The notes under the pieces were generated by a model. That model saw only the letters and a list, made by a program, of their open reading frames with translations. It ran no database searches and was not told where the DNA came from. This document shows positions 21,742 through 24,001 of a stretch of DNA of 24,001 nucleotides, piece by piece. The position numbers and the translations under genes are program-made. Position 1 is the first letter of the stretch. Each line of letters starts with the position of its first letter. Source of the DNA: Rhizophagus sp. LPA8_4_AMF. Its lineage: Eukaryota > Glomeromycota > Glomeromycetes > Glomerales > Glomeraceae. The DNA lies in NCBI GenBank assembly GCA_021464525.1, contig JADRCO010000975.1:1-24001 (forward strand). The letters are read 5' to 3'.

Positions 21742-21798
21742 TATAAATGAATGTTTAAATGTTTTATAGAGCGTAAATAATTATTGATTGTTATAGGG

Positions 21799-22017
21799 AT
21801 GTCTTTTTTTCGTGATTTCTCTTCTTACACTATAAAAAGCGGTGTTAATAATGAAATTATTGCATGTATTATATACCATCCTGCCAAAAGTATTTGGACG
21901 GCATTTTTTTCAAGAACATTAAATCGTTATTGCTCACCACCCAGTGATTGCAGAAAGATGATTAAAAGCTCATTACAAGATGCGTCAATTGGTGCTATTT
22001 TGTATTTCTATGATTGA
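21799..22017 (+). CDS. Doubtful 72-residue frame
   Basis: Not recognised. It starts MSFFRDFSSY, is less A/T-rich than the sequence around it, and contains several cysteines, but has no domain, signal or repeated motif that I can name. It could be a small gene, an exon, or a remnant of a decayed gene. It lies 257 bases downstream of the lysyl-tRNA synthetase stop on the same strand. Confidence 0.15.
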   Translation: MSFFRDFSSYTIKSGVNNEIIACIIYHPAKSIWTAFFSRTLNRYCSPPSDCRKMIKSSLQDASIGAILYFYD

Positions 22018-22063
22018 TAGATGAGCTAGAGACATAAAAATACTACCATTTGATGCTTTTACT

Positions 22064-22248
22064 TAATGAGCTTTGGTTCATCCTTCTATAATCAAGGATA
22101 ATGTAAATATGTAATGCTTTAACATTTTGACATGCTAATAATTAATTTTTTCAAATTCAATACATTTTGATGTTTTACTAATTGGATGCAGAATTATCAA
22201 GATATTACATTATCTATTAATCATAAAAAAATGAACTAAAGCTCATTA
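22064..22248. repeat. Inverted repeat, 18-base arms
   Basis: TAATGAGCTTTGGTTCAT at 22064-22081 is mirrored at 22231-22248 with one mismatch. Immediately next to it GATTTGTTATAAT (22249-22261) is exactly mirrored at 22374-22386. The overlapping pairs suggest nested old MITEs; target duplications are not evident. Confidence 0.5.
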
Positions 22249-22704
22249 GATTTGTTATAATATGATGCATTAAAATTGTGGTATTTGCATATTTTTAGCT
22301 TAGTATTTTTTAATTTAGAGACTCGTAATAATAACCATCAATCACAGACAGAATTACAAAAATAGTATATCTCATTATAACAAATCCATCAAGATTAACC
22401 ATATTTCTACTATAAATTTATAACAACATATAATATTTAAAATTTGGATAATTGCATAACATACCATAAAACTATAATATAATTTTGTTTTATTTAAATT
22501 TATATAAACATACCAATTTTTAAAGTATTTACAAGCTATTCAAATGAAAAATTTCTCACTAATGAAGATAATATGTTCATTTTAGATTACTAATTAAAGT
22601 CACATGATAGTTTGGTATATTAAATATATCACTAATATATTTGAGTTACCTTAAATGAATTCAGATGCAATATATAGTAATTTATTATGTGATTTTATTA
22701 TATC

Positions 22705-22800
22705 CAGTACAATTAATTATAAAACAATTAGTTCTGTAAAACTTGGTTCAGTATAACAAGTTATCAGTATAAACAAGTCCATTATAACCAGTGATAACTG
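22705..22800. mobile_element. Possible degraded pogo-like MITE
   Basis: The 96-base stretch starts CAGTACAATT and ends GTGATAACTG, followed by TA. The inside repeats TATAACAAG and CAGTATAA units, in the style of pogo-type terminal regions. The left flank is TC rather than TA and end symmetry is weak, so this is tentative. Confidence 0.3.
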
Positions 22801-23611
22801 TATACTTAATTGCTTAAAATTATATAAATTTCTATTATAATTGTAAAAAGACATTTTTAATATTCAATAGTTCAAATTTACAGAGCTAATATAAATTTAA
22901 TTTGTATTTATTATATATACAATATATATAGTATATATATTATTAAATGAAGAAATAGTAAAATCCAAAAAAATACATATAAAATTACAAATAATTGGCA
23001 AAATTTTAACCTAAAATAAGCAACTTTTCAGATCCAGAATTACAATAATTGACATTATCTAAAAAAAGAAAAATCTGTATTAAAATATTAAGTTTTATTA
23101 TATAAACTCATATGTGATTTTTTTGGAATTCTAAAATAGCTATATTGATTACAGAATTAAATAATTGAATGAAAATTAACTATATAATCATTTTCACTAA
23201 TCAATAAAGAATTTTGTAACTAATATAGCCTTAAATCTAATAATTATATTATTATTCTAATATTTTTAATAATATATATTAACAGTTATAAACATTTAAT
23301 TTTTATATTAACTTTCTATTAATTTCATTTTTATATTATTTTTAATAAAAATTACTACAAATAATCACTGGTATTTATCACAAGTGGCATATAATTATAG
23401 TTAATTACATGTAATGATAGTTTTACATATATACATTAATTATCTCATACTGTATATTAATTATTTTATGATGAAATTTGCTGCAGTTTGAGTATAATTT
23501 ATTTTTCCTACACTTTTTCCTACATATATTCTATCTTTTATTTTCTTCATTTTCTCTCACACTTTTTTTTATACTTTTTCTCATATCCTTTTCCCTTAAA
23601 TTTCTCTATTT

Positions 23612-23794
23612 ATGGATTTTGAACAATTATCTTTTTATAATGAATTTAAACAGGAAGATAATAATAATAACAAACTTATTACAAGTAATGTTAATAAAGT
23701 AACTCTAAAGGTTGATAATAATTTTAATGACTGGAATATAGTTGTTTCCGAAATTCAATTGGCAAATCCGAAATCTGAAATTACAAAATCGTAA
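23612..23794 (+). CDS. Doubtful 60-residue frame or first exon
   Basis: Not recognised. The frame starts MDFEQLSFYNEF and ends at 23794, directly after a strongly C/T-rich stretch (about 23490-23600) that looks like a leader. The product is Asn-rich and polar with no membrane segment. A possible splice donor (GTAATT) overlaps the stop, so this could be the first exon of a gene that continues past the window. Support is the leader and the ATG context only. Confidence 0.3.
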   Translation: MDFEQLSFYNEFKQEDNNNNKLITSNVNKVTLKVDNNFNDWNIVVSEIQLANPKSEITKS

Positions 23795-23877
23795 TTAATT
23801 ACATAATTCTATAATTCGTGTAACTATGTGAAATTGCATATATCTCGAGATCTAGTGATTCATTTGGAATGCATTTA

Positions 23878-23918
23878 CTACCATTCGATTCATCTCATCG
23901 AGACGAATCGAATGGTAG
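23878..23918. repeat. 41-base hairpin with 19-base arms
   Basis: CTACCATTCGATTC at 23878-23891 is exactly mirrored at 23905-23918; the inner bases also pair (TCTC with GAGA) with one mismatch, leaving a loop of 3 bases. It is GC-richer than its surroundings and lies in a less A/T-rich tail of the window (23840-24001). Confidence 0.75.
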
Positions 23919-24001
23919 GTATTTCAACTCTCTAGCATCAATATTAACGGAGTTATATTGCTGTAAATGTTTAATAATTATTGATGTCAGAGCACGATCT
24001 A

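Larger units (their letters stand above)
22018..23477. other. Extremely AT-rich gene-free region
   Basis: No recognisable frame. The first part (22064-22386) is a mosaic of inverted repeats, and a second candidate MITE lies at 22705-22800. An (AT)-rich run sits at about 22911-22943. The remainder is low-complexity A/T without visible structure. Confidence 0.55.

Noticed and set aside
23478-23702. Plus-strand Phe/Leu-rich frame (MLQFEYNLFF...)
   Set aside because: Translation of the C/T-rich leader-like stretch; the overlapping frame from 23612 is the better candidate.

Overview
The window is AT-rich nuclear DNA from a eukaryote with many short GT-AG introns (mostly about 60-100 bases), T/CT-rich leaders and AATAAA-type 3' signals. 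The gene content, the intron style and an alpha-tubulin of conserved, chytrid-like type point to an early-diverging fungus. An arbuscular mycorrhizal fungus (Glomeromycotina, Rhizophagus-like) is my best guess; that is inference, not proof.

Nine protein genes can be reconstructed exon by exon with continuous reading frames. In order they are: alpha-tubulin (+, 1647-3325), cytosolic seryl-tRNA synthetase (-, 4077-5949), a TARG1/Poa1-type macrodomain ADP-ribose hydrolase (+, 6264-6770), dynactin subunit 6 (-, 7254-8382, with a 6-base microexon), mitochondrial glycine cleavage H protein (+, 8479-9215), an EMI1/DUF3128 small cysteine protein (-, 9376-9832), a Kcs1-type inositol hexakisphosphate kinase (+, 13979-16098), proteasome lid subunit Rpn9 (-, 16881-18428) and lysyl-tRNA synthetase (+, 19250-21542). 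A short possible gene for an 87-residue protein with one C-terminal membrane helix (13608-13871) lies just upstream of the kinase. Two weak short frames lie at 21799-22017 and 23612-23794.

The recognised genes alternate strand strictly (+ - + - + - + - +), so the spaces alternate between shared 3' ends and divergent promoters. The tightest promoter is the 96-base DCTN6/GCSH spacer, which carries a TCACGTGA palindrome. The genes are unrelated housekeeping functions (cytoskeleton, translation, proteolysis, mitochondrial metabolism, signalling), with no sign of an operon-like system.

The gene-poor parts are 1-1477, 9833-13607, 18429-19249 and 21543-24001. They hold a small pogo/Tc1-mariner-like MITE (10419-10592, TA flanks), a poorer candidate of the same kind (22705-22800), a perfect 17-base-arm palindrome inside a pair of inverted 12-mers, and several other inverted repeats, including a striking hairpin at 23878-23918. 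I see no virus-derived element, CRISPR array, rRNA or convincing tRNA. I did not find a clearly new multi-gene system. The best leads are the microexon, the unknown membrane protein ahead of the inositol kinase, and the palindromes.
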